From Podospora comata (taxonomy: Eukaryota; Ascomycota; Sordariomycetes; Sordariales; Podosporaceae): a DNA stretch of 64,000 bases. The translations under genes were made by a program, and so were the position numbers. The DNA is taken from the NCBI GenBank assembly GCA_017354895.1, contig CP071494.1, forward strand, positions 992,001-1,056,000. The letters run 5' to 3'. The notes under the pieces were generated by a model. That model made no database searches. It saw only the letters and a program-made list of their open reading frames with translations, and was not told where the DNA came from. Of this stretch, positions 25,701 to 36,925 are shown piece after piece (the first letter of the stretch is position 1; every line of letters begins with the position of its first letter).

Positions 25701-28700
25701 TGCTGGATTTTTCTCGCTAATCGAATGGCCGAATCGGCCGGGCTTGGGCCTTGTCGAGAGCGTGGATGGGTGGAATATGGGCAGATGGGATGATGGAATC
25801 AGTGGAAAATGCAACGCACCCGAAAAGTCCCGCCAAGCTCGGTTTTGTGAGCGGCCCAATCTGTTTTCCCCGCTCTGCAACACCACGGGCAGACGGGTTG
25901 GCCCTATCAGCATTGGCTGATTATTTTCCTGCAGGCCAAAGAGCTGTCTGCAACAAGAAAAAAAATCGCTGAAACGGGCAACATTCACGGGTAAAGTCAG
26001 ATGATGAACGGTGGATCGACTTCGGGGGAAAACCGCGCGGGACGGGAAAGATGGCGTCGATATGTTCGATATTTCATGTACGGCACGTGATTGTGAGGTT
26101 ATAGGTATTAGGTATCTCCCCGCAATTTGCAGGATATTCCTCTTCAGACAAGAGAAGCAGTGGCGGTGGTAGTGTACCTATGCTGTCTCGAGAACTTTCG
26201 GCAGAATGCTACCTGGAGAAGCATCAGCAGCATCATCATCAATCAACCCGCAACTCTGGGAGATCGAACCAACAACAGCCGGGAACGGATATCATCATTT
26301 TATTACATGCTGCGGGAAGAGCGTCACCTATCTAGTGTCGCGGTCCCTGTCTGCCTGACCCGCTTTTTGTTCCACGCTTGGGCCTGGTGGACGATGGAAC
26401 CGTTCGTCCTAAAAATACCACCAACGCCCGCACTGTGTACATCTGAAGCTTCCCAGCAGTGAGAGGTGTACAGTGTGCCGATGATCTCAACCGCTCTTGC
26501 ATCTGTCAGAAACAGGAATTCTGCGCCCCTGGCATTCTTCTCTGCATCTGCCACTCACCTGTCATCACTTTCCCTTTTCCCCATCGCTGTGCCTCGTCAG
26601 CCATCACAAAACGAACACCGAGCCCAGGACTGACCACCAGTGCAGTGAGATGTGTGCGTGCCCAAGGCCCCACAGCGGGGAGAATTGGACGGAACAGCAT
26701 CCGGGCTCGCGCTCGGTGACGAGCCTTCTTTCCCTTGGGAGCGGCGGAGAACTTTCCGGGCTCTGCTCTCTGCTCGTCGAGTTTCAAAACATGCTGATCC
26801 GATAGATCCCCAGTGATTTCTTCAGAAAACATTCAGGCACCCGAACCTGAAGGCACCATCGCTCTTTTCCCCTTTCTGGCCTGCTGTTCATCAAGACCCT
26901 GACAGCTAAAACGCACTATCGACCAGACCAGGATCGGATATGGACAGGTTTTCTTAACGGTTGCTTTTATCACGCTAGCCATCTTGATCTCGTGTGGGGA
27001 CCCAGCGGGCCAGAGGAAAGCGAATACGTGAGATCGACACAACGAGACATCCACCCAACGGCCGGCAGTTGTGGGTGCAAGAGACCGGAATAACTGGGAA
27101 CAAGTGGCCGTTCTTACCGACACATCTTCTTCGAAGCCTTCTTCCCGAGCCTACCTACCACCAACCACTCTTCCACAAGTTCTTCGTATCGTGCGGTCTG
27201 TCTCTACGAGGAGCCCATACTCACCCTAGGTCCAACACCATCCCGCAGATGTCCGATGTGGCAGCCTGGGCATACGGCAAACCTCGCACAAATACAACTC
27301 TGCTTAAGTCAGCGGTGGTTGCGTTCTCGCAACCCTCACACTCTCTGGCCGTCCAAGGGGATGGGCTCTGGATCGGGAATGGTTCCTGAATGAGCCAATG
27401 TCCCAATTCCTGCCATTGGTGCGGGGGTCCGTAGCCGCATTCCAGATCAGGCGATATCTGCAGGAAATCACATCTCGCGACCTTCCCACTGGGTTCCATC
27501 GAGACCGATGTCGCGCTGGCCCCCCGTCAATGTACTCACAGGTACCTTAATTACTGGCCGACCCCACTGACCAACAACCCTCCCTGTCCGGTTTCATGGT
27601 TCGCTGCCCACCCTTGCCCGTCCCACGAGCCTGCCGAGCTCCGGACTAGTTCAGAGGATTATCAGCTTCGCCGGCGACCTTTCCAGAAGTCAGATTGGCT
27701 GGAAAAAGAGGGGTGGGGGCGGTGGGGGCACGGGGAACCGTGCTCCATGTTCTGTTCTGACGCGGTCGACGATGGGGATTGCAACGTTGGAAAGGACGCC
27801 TTGCATCCGATCATCCAATTTTATCGCCTCTCCATCGCATCCGCATGACGAGATCCAAGTTCTGTTTCTCGTGTGTCGACCACTAGCACGAGTCCGTTGG
27901 CAAGTGTTGGAGGTTGGGGGACTTTGGCGGGGGAGAAGGGGGCAGGGCAGTATCTCGCTGAATATCAGTCACCAGGTCCTCCTGCCATGTGGCATGTCGT
28001 TAGCCCACTGCAGGCAGAATTATTGAGACTGATGGCTCTGACGTTGACAGCTTTGACAGGTTCGGCCAATTTTCTCGAACAAGAAGAAGCCTACTACATA
28101 CATGTCGGGTTGATAAAAATGCACATGCATTACATCGATACACACCGAATCTCACCTACTGCTATTGTGCTGTCTCATTGGATATGTTCTGTTCAGCCTG
28201 AAAAGAGGATTGTGTGTGTTTTCCCCCCCATCGATCTCACAAAAGCTCTTATCTCAACCCGTCCGTTCCCGCGGGCTGCTGCGCACCCCACAGTCCATCG
28301 CATCTGATGGGTAATTTTTTTTCCCGATCTGATTTCCATCGCATCTGATCTGATCTGACCCGACCGATCTTGGGAGGATTTTTTCGATTCCGCAGCAGCC
28401 AGGGTGTGGGAATTGATTTACTACGTCAACTCCGGCCCCATATAGCCTTATTTTGAGTTTTTCCAACGGTCAAAGACACATCGGGTTTTGTGTTGTCAAG
28501 GACTGAAGAAAGATAGGTAAAACCCGCATTCGCTTCTAATGCAGGCAGGATATCCACCGACTTTTTCGGATGTGTGGGGGGAGTATGGATGGGACTTGGA
28601 AGTGTGGTCACGGGATGGGGATATGGAGGTGGATGGCTGGGCTAAAAATATCGGGGATTTTCCTGCATTGGACACATCACTTATCCTACCTAGGTGCGGT

Positions 28701-31700
28701 CTGGGGGGGTTGCCTACTACTTACATGTGTCACTGAGACTGAGAAATGTATTCTCGTGTCAGAAGATATTTTTTGTTTTTTTGGCCATTGGAAAATCAAG
28801 GCAGCGGTGGCCAACGTTTGTCTCACGTGGTCGAGCAGTCAGTCAGTGTGTTAAACGAAGCGTATATATATAATCGTCCTTGATATGTACCGATCCGTGG
28901 CAGGTACGCGGTGTCATCAACAACAAGTCGAGGCTGAAGGATTGGATTGGCACTAGCTTTGAACAGCCAGACAACGGGTGCTTGCTTTTGCCTTCCCGCC
29001 TTTTTTTTTCTTTCTTTTTTTGAAAATCCCCGACGGGTTGTGTTACCTGTTTCTGTGCGAGGGGGTATCATGGTTTTTTTTTCTTTTTTTTTTTGGACCA
29101 GTTGATGCTTCGGCTTGATGTAGGTCAAATGGCAGCCGGCAGTCAGATAGCTTCTACATAACTTGCATATTTGAGGATCCCGATGCTCGGACTCGGGGGG
29201 GGGACGCTCGGGTAGGGGAGTGGTAGGTTCGGAACGGTGGGCTTCCCTTGTCTGTTGCTGTACAATCGTGGTCGAGGTATACTAAGGTAGGACAACTCTT
29301 TGCTTTGTTGTTTTGGTGGTCCGCTTGGGCCGCATGTTGGGCTTGTTGAGCCTCCTTTTCTCTCTCGGCTGAGGGGGCATGGTGAGGATATGAGGCTGAC
29401 GACTGAGTGATTGTGACTCGGGCAACGGATCATACGTATTGCATATATCGTTGCCTTACTTTTGTACCCCCACTCTTTTGGGGTCTCTCTACCTGCAGCT
29501 TTGAGGGGGAGGAGGAGGGGGGGGGATGGTCAAGAGATCAGGATGAGCTTGGCGGGATCAAGTTGCTGTTGTTGGACAAGGACAAGTGGGTGGACTTTCC
29601 GAGGTTTTGGGGGAAGTTGGAGCAACTCCAGATCCCGCACGCTGAGAGGTTCGATGTGGTCGATTCCCGTTTTCGTGTTTTAGTCGTACTGGATTGGGAG
29701 AGACCAATGGTTGCGGGGGGGGAGGTTTTGTTGAACGTTACGGTTACGCAGTTTTGTAACGAGAGATTCCGGACTCTCTGGAGTGGACTGGATGGGGAGG
29801 GGGGGAGCGTAATCTCGTCCTTCGATGTTGTTGCTGTGTGTGTGACAGTCATCAGGAAGTTGTGGTTGGTTGAGTGTGGCACTGTGGTTAGAAGGCCCGA
29901 AGGGAGGTGTAAGAATTACTTTACCTATGGGAGTACATTTGAGAAATAGGTTTGTGTGTTCCAGAAGAACAACCGACTTCAAGGGGGCAGCAATCATCAC
30001 TATGAGAGTGGGTGTGGCTGTCTCACACCGGTCAATATCACTGACACATATCCACACGCCGGATGACCCCAACGGTAGGAGAGAAGGGGGGCGGAGGGGG
30101 GGGACCTGTCTCGCTCGATCTGAACAGATCTAGGACCTTGGGTTTGGGTGGTGTGGTTGCAAGCAAACCCCAAGGATGTCAGCACAAACACCACCACAAC
30201 CACGGAGGGTTTGAAGTTCCAGGCTGCTGGCCACGTAGGAGGCGCTTTGTGACAGCTTTTGCTCAGGGTGCATGGGCAAGTCACGCTCTGTATTTGATGC
30301 ATCTACCCTTGAGATCAGCAAAAGTGCTGTTTTTTGCTCGTCCGGCTTGGGTGTCAATCAGTGCCTCCCCTTTTCACAACCTCTAGGATGCAACTTACAC
30401 CTGGAACTTTTCACGGCAGCTCTTCTTGTCTGTGTTCGTGATCATCGTTGCGGTGTAGCTATTGCCACGGCACACAGCTTGGATAGGACAGATTTCAGAT
30501 CCTGCAGAGGGCCGATGAGGGACAAGGCCTAGAAAAATGTGCTTCGTATACGATCTGCTGGCTTTTCCCCGAAAGAAGATTTGTGGTCTCCAAGTTGTGG
30601 TCGCTTGCGTATTTGCAGAAAGATCTTGAGACAAGTACGCCTATACACTAGCACACACGGGCCGCTTTCTTTTCTTCTTTCTTCTGTGTACATACATGTA
30701 AGTCAGTGTCGGTGATATGTACACAGACCCCTTTTTTTATGTGTTCTGTTCTTCGATATCATTGCTTCTTTTTGTCTTGTCTCTTGCAGAGACGCTAAGC
30801 TGAGAGGAGCTTGGTGATGTTTCTGAGCTTGGTTTTCCCACAAAGACTTCTTCCAAAGAAGGGAATTCATCAGCGCGAGCGTGCGCGACACCAAGCAAGC
30901 GGTCCCCGCCCCCGGACCGTTTCTTGGGTCCGACCGTCCGTTGGTGGTTCTTGTTCCCGCTGAAGGAAAAAATATGATATGATCGATACCTTGCGAGCTT
31001 GCATGGAGAAATATACCATGCTGGGTGAGACTACACTATGTTACTAGTCACCGAGAAAGTAGATCTCTTTGGCATGGTGGGTAAGATTTTCAACAAAGTT
31101 GCACAAGCAGAATGCCGAGTTCGAAATGGGGGAAGAAAGAGTGGTGATCGCTTTGGGGGAAGCGGGACCACCACCTTGCAGCTTGCAACTGTCAACCTCG
31201 GATCCCCCGCTTTTTTTTGTGCTTCTGGTAGCCGATCGAAAAGCTGCCCGGTGGTCAGGGAATTCTGATTCGGGGGTACTTGATCCTGCTTCCCCTGTCT
31301 TTCCCCCATCTCTTTCTCTCTCTGTCTTGCTTTCCCCCGCCTGCCGGCTGAGCTGCGCTGACGTCTATGGCGGATTCTTTTGGGCATCCAGCTCGCGGTT
31401 GTCGATTTTCAGCTCTTTCCTACTGACGACTATGTGAAGAAGCTAAACCCAAAAAAGTCCAACATCACCTTATCTCCCATAGTCACATTCATCTTTCACC
31501 ACTCATCCCTTTCAAGCTCAACTACCGAGGTCCAAACCCCCCAAGTCTAGGCTCATCTGGTACGCTCTGGATCTGATCAGCGGGTTGTCCATCGAAGGAA
31601 ATCAGATCAGATCAGATCAAGCCCATGACTTGCAGTACCTTCCGGAGAAATGCCAAAAGTCTGGTTGAAACACTGCAGCACACACGCACACACGCGGAGT

Positions 31701-31824
31701 TGTATCGAAACGTTGATCTTTACCTCGAATCCGGAACCAATCTCTCATTCACTATAGCAGATCGCCTACAGATTTTCCCCATTTGTTACCCTGATGTTAG
31801 CCTCCTGCTAGTCTAAGACATATA

Positions 31825-32415
31825 ACGGACGATAAGGCAAGTTCTCCAAAATTTAAAATCCAGAGAGGTAACATTGGGAAAAGCCAATTGTATGCTACAC
31901 TTACCTATCAACCTGCTATTATATAAGCAATAATTACTAAACTTCTCTTATATTTTTGCTTTTTTAACTATGAACTACGCGCCAAATGCTTTCTCTAATT
32001 AATATTTAATTCAAATCATTGTAAATATAATTACTCGTCTATTTTATTGTATAATTTTTTTAAAAGATTACAAAATATTATTTGTATATAAAATTATAAA
32101 TAAACTTCATTTATAACTGTAAAAAAAAATATAGCAATAGTGATAATATGTACTACGTAGTGCACAAGTAGTAATACGGCAGTAATATAGTAAATTAAAG
32201 TTATTTGTAAGTATTATACAGGACTTAGCGCGTAGCATGTAGCTTTAGCCTTGCCTGGCTTTAGTAAGTAACTTGCCTAGCCTTAGCAGGTGGTTTGTAA
32301 GTACCCAGATTGTAACTCGGACAGGTGCCACAGTAGGCACGGGCATTTTTTTTAGCTAATTTTTCTAATGTTAACTTTCTAGATTTTTTTGGGAAACACT
32401 TGCCTTATCGTCCTC
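31825..32415. mobile_element. RIP-decayed non-autonomous DNA transposon (MITE-like, Tc1/mariner-like)
   Basis: A 16-base word GGACGATAAGGCAAGT at 31827-31842 is exactly reverse-complemented at 32398-32413. Beyond it the two ends remain alignable for about 40 more bases with mostly G/A or C/T differences (for example TAACATTGGGAAAA against TAACATTAGAAAAA). Both ends abut TATA (31821-31824 and 32416-32419), which fits a TA or TATA target duplication. The 0.59-kb interior is strikingly AT-rich and TA-rich and has no coding capacity, as expected for RIP (C-to-T decay of repeats in ascomycetes). The TA target and the small size point to a Tc1/mariner or pogo-type MITE. The superfamily is inferred, since no transposase is present. 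Confidence 0.78.
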
Positions 32416-32725
32416 TATAGACATAGCCGTATGTAGACTTGTATACATAGCTGCCTTTATTCTGCACAGGCAGCAAAGGCGCTAAATTCCCAGCTTTTTT
32501 TTTTGCTTTTTTTTTTTTTTGCGCGGGAGAAGAAACAGTAAAAGAAGAAGAAAACAATGTCTGTCAAAACTCTTGGGGGTTCCTTGATCCGGTAAGGACT
32601 ATCTGTACGGTTTCTGTGAGTCTTTTGGGGAGGTGTGGGGAGTGGGTGAATGTAAGCTATGTTTCACTCTATCTCGCAAGCATCTATTGGAAGTGGAAAA
32701 AAAGTGAGATCTGAGCTGCTTATCT

Positions 32726-32728
<3 letters not shown>

Positions 32729-32759
<31 letters not shown>
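32729..32759 (+). repeat. (GT)n microsatellite
   Basis: An uninterrupted GT run about 0.3 kb right of the transposon relic. Confidence 0.9.
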
Positions 32760-32760
<1 letters not shown>

Positions 32761-34348
32761 TGGTGGCGAGCCAAGAAGGGATAGGCATAATCATTACATA
32801 CGTGAGAGGCACATACACATGCACATCGGCATCGAATCGATCTTACTTTTTGCCTTTGCGTCTCGGAGGCCCGGGGACAGGGACGTGGGGAGGTGTGAGA
32901 TGATGCTTGGGAAGGGGGAGGCTTGGCGGCTTGGTGGCTTTTGTTGGTTGGGGATGGGGTGCTGATGGTTTTTGTCAGGTGCTGGTGGTGAGCAAACTTC
33001 ACGAGACCGGCCATGTCAACGTGATGTAAGAGATGATAGAGAGTCTATCTATTGAAATCAGCACGTAAGAGGGAATCCAAGTACCAAAAAGCATACCTAC
33101 CTGAACTAATCAAGCGGAAGTTCTCAAGACAAAAATTGCAGACAAATCATTGAGTTGGACTGCCAGTATCGTATTCGCGCAGATTACCCCTTGGAGGAGA
33201 TAGGACACTGCTATCTTTTACACGGCCACAAACATGATAGGGCTAAGATAGGTAGGTAGGTGTGAGAAATAAATGTCAGTTAAATGTGTCTTCATCTCTT
33301 CCAAAACCTCCAAATAAGGGTATCAGAGCCTATGTAGCAGATGTGAGCACACTCCATGTGTCAGGCATATCTTCAATAACAACACTGGCAATTAAAAGTT
33401 ACAGGACAGCTCACGCGTCATAAAAGACGCTGGGTTTGTAGCTATGATATGGCGAAGAATGGGTATGGTGTTGGTGGTGTTTGCGCCATAGTGGTCCTGA
33501 GATGATGAATAACTCACTTACCTAGAAGTATTCCAAGGTACCTTTTGACCTGGGCGTAGCCCAGATATAGAGATTGAACAAAAGATTCATTTTATCAGGA
33601 AATCACTCTTTAGTCGCCACAAAAGCCAACTCTGCGCCTTCTCAAACTTGAACTAATGTACATACCTGACCTGGACTCTGAACCTATACTGAGCTCGTAC
33701 GTGTGGTGAATTATCTTATAATAGTAGTAACAGATCAGACATGAATGTGTATCCTCCCGTCTCGCTCGTAGGAATGAGATAAGCCTGATTCCTAACTGCC
33801 CGATTCTATCTAGCTCAACGATTTTGACTTCTATTCCCCTCGCTTTACCTCTCCCTGATGGATCTGTTATTGTGAGAACCAGTGAGATTGTTCCAAAAGA
33901 AACAGCTCCTTCTTTTAAAATGTTCGTGAATAGGTATCTAGAGTGGTTCTAGAGCTAAAACTTTGGTTGAACCTCAAGTATCTAGAGTCGGACAATTACT
34001 TGGCCACCCGCCCAGGAACCTCCACACCTCGCTGATGACAACTTTCTTTCGCCTCTTTATCGTGTCCCAGAGCGGTTAGCCTAAAGGAGGGGAAAGCGAC
34101 TCTGGGAGACTGAGGATGCTATACGTCCCTCAGGTTTATGGTAGTTGGGTACCTACAGAGAAGGTTGGTTGGACTGTGAGAGCCACCTAGTAGTCGATGT
34201 CCTCCGCTGTCCACTCATTCTGTCCAGAGGACTCAGCTATCTCGCAAGCCTCTACTTCTTAACGATTCTCTCCAGTTTCAATTTAACTCGACGTAAGGAT
34301 CATAATGTATCGGACTCAGAACCCTGGAGAGGTCGGTCGGTAATAACC

Positions 34349-34349
<1 letters not shown>

Positions 34350-34430
<81 letters not shown>
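34350..34430 (+). repeat. Compound (CAG)11(TAG)16 trinucleotide array
   Basis: About eleven CAG units (34350-34382) change abruptly to about sixteen TAG units (34383-34430), a single C-to-T difference per unit. It is noncoding, 0.3 kb beyond the 3' end of the small His/Thr-rich gene. Confidence 0.92.
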
Positions 34431-34709
34431 AGGCATCAGAATCAACTAACAAGGGAGTTGGCGCTCACAGCGGGCGCTCAGTCACAGACGTGTTGCATAT
34501 TTCAACGTGGATTTGAGAGAAGTTTTGATTTGTTGTTGTAAACGTAGTAGTAAATTCATGCTTCAGAACTCATTCCTAAAAGCCAAAATGAAACAAGCGC
34601 TCTATTCCCCAAATCGCAGACAAACGTTACAATATTGTTACAGGGTATCTCCATCATCCCCATCATGCGCCCATCACATCCATTATCATATCCCATCATT
34701 CATATGCAT

Positions 34710-35078
34710 TTAGTAAACTCTCCTCCTGCTTCCCCGGCCATCAGTGCCATGCATCCTCCTCGTGCCCGCAGCCTTCTGGCCGGGTCTTCCAGTAAGAGTT
34801 CCCTTCAACTTCAGGAAGGCCCCACTGATCTTGTCACCGATGGAGGGCCGCCTCTGCTGGTGATGGACAGGGGCGACGGTGGTGTGGTGATGGTGATGGG
34901 TGGTAGTGGCATGATGTCTGCGCTTTCCGCCAAAGAGACCGCCTCGGCGACGGGTAGAGGTAGTCATGGGAGCGGCGGTGGTGTGATGAGTGCGACGAGG
35001 GCCGCCGAAGAGACCTCTGCGACGGCGGGGAGCGGTAGTAGTGACTACAGGAGCGGCGTGGTGACGGCGACCGAACAT
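34710..35078 (-). CDS. Small basic His/Thr/Arg-rich fungal protein of unknown function
   Basis: A single exon of 122 residues. The start is the ATG at 35078 (context ATCAAAATGTTC); the frame is open a little further upstream but this ATG has the best context. Seen: an internal duplication of RRRRGLFGGPRR and RRRGGLFGGKRR with His/Thr-rich spacers (HHTTAAP, HHATTTHHHHH), then a compact tail with SIGDKISGAFLKLKGTLTG, KAAGTRRMHGTDGRG and RRRVY. There is no signal peptide and no membrane segment; the predicted charge is strongly positive. I have the impression that proteins with this HGTDGRG tail recur in ascomycetes, but I cannot name a function. Codon use is normal and the gene is intronless. 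It is the first gene after the long noncoding region upstream of nsdD. Confidence 0.72.
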   Translation of the reverse strand: MFGRRHHAAPVVTTTAPRRRRGLFGGPRRTHHTTAAPMTTSTRRRGGLFGGKRRHHATTTHHHHHTTVAPVHHQQRRPSIGDKISGAFLKLKGTLTGRPGQKAAGTRRMHGTDGRGSRRRVY

Positions 35079-36380
35079 TTTGATGGTTTGGGTTTGGTGT
35101 TGTGGTTGGTATTGGTTAAAGTAGGTAGTGTTTGGTTTGCAGTTGATGTTCAAATTGAACTCTTGAGAATGCTTGTTTGTTTTGCTTCTGTGTAGATGCT
35201 GATGATAATGAAGAAATTAAGATCTGTTTCTCGAGGTCAGATCAAGCAAAATATATACACCATCTCATCGGCCCTTCCCTCTCCCTCTCACGTCACAGCT
35301 TTCTTTCAATGTGATCTCCCATACTTGATTCAGACCCTTGGACCCTTGATGCATTCAGATCTCGATCCTATCCACAGCTTAATCCAACTTTCCAAAGACA
35401 GGGATGACATCAACCTCTTGCCAAACCAAAGAACACAAAACAAGCAAAACGTCAACCATGACAAGCCCCTTTGGACCCTTGAACCACCCAACATCGTCAG
35501 TGGCGTCCGCTGCGGTAATGCGCTGAGAATCTCATTGGTTGCCCTCAACACCCTTCTCTTTCAGCGAGCCTTCAGTGCAACCAAATGCGCACCAATCAGG
35601 TCTCGTTTCTTGGACTTTTTGGGCAACCGAAGCGGCCCCACACAGGGTATGATGTCACGGTTCATGTCACCTGTCAGACGGCTCGTGCCGTGACAACCGT
35701 TGGACTCAAAACTCGAAGTTGGCATTCTACCTACTGCACATACCGCTGGGCACTGACGGGGTAAGCCCCGATGATTTGAGGACGTTGATTGTTGCGCGAG
35801 CATCATAGCTTGCGTGTTCACCACGTGGATGTGATACCTCGTCCGGACCGTTGGGCCGTTGGGAGTGGAAACTTGCGATGTTCGACATGACGACTGCCTA
35901 TGTATGTAGGTAGCCGAATATTCCAAGGAGGAACAAGTGTCTGCTAAGAATAGAATTCGAGCATTAGCTAATAGCAATAGAAGGATTCTAGTGGGATTAT
36001 ACAGTCTTGATGCTCTCAGCAATATGTGAGAGTCTTGCACGGCTGGGTGATGCCATCACTTTACTCAGTCACTTCCGATCCAGACACTCCTTGCCTATTG
36101 ATATCCCACCTCAGTATTATCACATTATTCAGGTCCGAAGATATGTCATTTCCCTTGCACCAAATTTTTGTCCACCAAAATCAAATAACAACTTGAGTAG
36201 GTACGGAATAAATAATTGCTGTTACCGAACTGTAACTGCTGGCTGTCCCGTCCCGCCAAGTCTCGTATCTCCAGCACACTCGGATATGTGTCCACAAAAC
36301 CCACATTCGATAACAAATTCACGTCGGGAATTGTTGAAAAGCCCTAATCCTCCACCAGATCCACAACAACTCAATAAAAT
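35079..36380. other. Intergenic, upstream of the small protein gene and of tRNA-Tyr
   Basis: 1.3 kb without a supported gene. It presumably includes the promoter of the small basic protein (its first 150 bases are T-rich on the plus strand, so pyrimidine-poor on the coding strand). Nothing else was recognised. Confidence 0.5.
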
Positions 36381-36469
36381 CCCCTTGTGGTGTAGTTGGC
36401 TATCACGTTCGGCTGTAAATGCAATTTATCGATACCGAAAGGTCACCGGCTCGATTCCGGTCGAGGGGA
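36381..36469 (+). tRNA. tRNA-Tyr (GTA) with 15-base intron
   Basis: The acceptor CCCCTTG (36381-36387) pairs with CGAGGGG (36462-36468, one G-T pair), discriminator A at 36469. The D loop holds GTTGG. The anticodon stem TTCGG/CCGAA encloses CT-GTA-A, so the anticodon is GTA (36415-36417). An intron of about 15 bases (36419-36433) lies after position 37, the canonical place; eukaryotic tRNA-Tyr genes normally carry one. The C1-G72 pair fits tyrosine identity. The T arm ACCGG/CCGGT encloses CTCGATT, with C instead of the near-universal T at position 54. TTTT at 36476 can end Pol III transcription. Confidence 0.9.
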
Positions 36470-36925
36470 CACATCCTTTTGCCTTCACCTCAGTAAGGTG
36501 ACTCTTTGTTTTTGATTCAGCTATGAAGACTCTTCTATTTTTCTGGGATGCTATGTGCTTCACAAACAACCCTACGTGCATAATTCTGGAGATATATATT
36601 ATACAATGGGTTGCTTAACCTACAAAGCACAGTCATTACATCAGGTCACCAGAACCCATGACATTGGACTCAACCCATTGAAATGCCATGTCGTTCATCA
36701 GAAAATCATTAAACAAGCTGTAGATTCCTGGTAATAGCTTCGGCGAACATTGAGTACCAATCTTTAGGATTTGCTAGCAACCTTAAAAGACCCATTTCAG
36801 GCTGTTTCGTAGAAAACAATAAACTTCCTCCGCCAAGGGTATCATTCCAACCAAGCCACTCTACAGTCTCATCAATGCCGAATCCATACTTTGCGTCATC
36901 ATACAACGAAAACTTCCAACCCCCC
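36470..36925. other. Intergenic between tRNA-Tyr and ceramidase 3' end
   Basis: 456 bases, rather AT-rich, probably containing the ceramidase 3' UTR on the minus strand. No gene was seen. Confidence 0.5.

Larger units (their letters stand above)
21945..34709. other. 12.8-kb gene-poor region upstream of nsdD
   Basis: No supported gene in almost 13 kb. Contents: a CAGC-rich tetra/pentanucleotide tract (22709-22797), A-rich runs near 23920-23945, plus-strand TATA-like words (TATAAAAG at 24368, TATATATAA near 28862), GATC pentamer arrays (28341-28371, 31601-31619), an AT-rich transposon relic (31825-32415), a GT microsatellite (32729-32759), a cluster of hairpins (34065-34331) and a compound CAG/TAG array (34350-34430). 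The part next to 21944 presumably carries the nsdD promoter and leader. Confidence 0.6.

Noticed and set aside
25317-25988. Minus-strand open frame of 223 codons
   Set aside because: No domain, no biased codon use and no splice partners; a plus-strand frame of similar quality overlaps it.
29407-29949. Plus-strand open frame of 180 codons rich in V, L and G
   Set aside because: The composition reflects a G- and T-rich strand. I see no recognisable family, and the start context is poor. Worth a database search but not supported as a gene.
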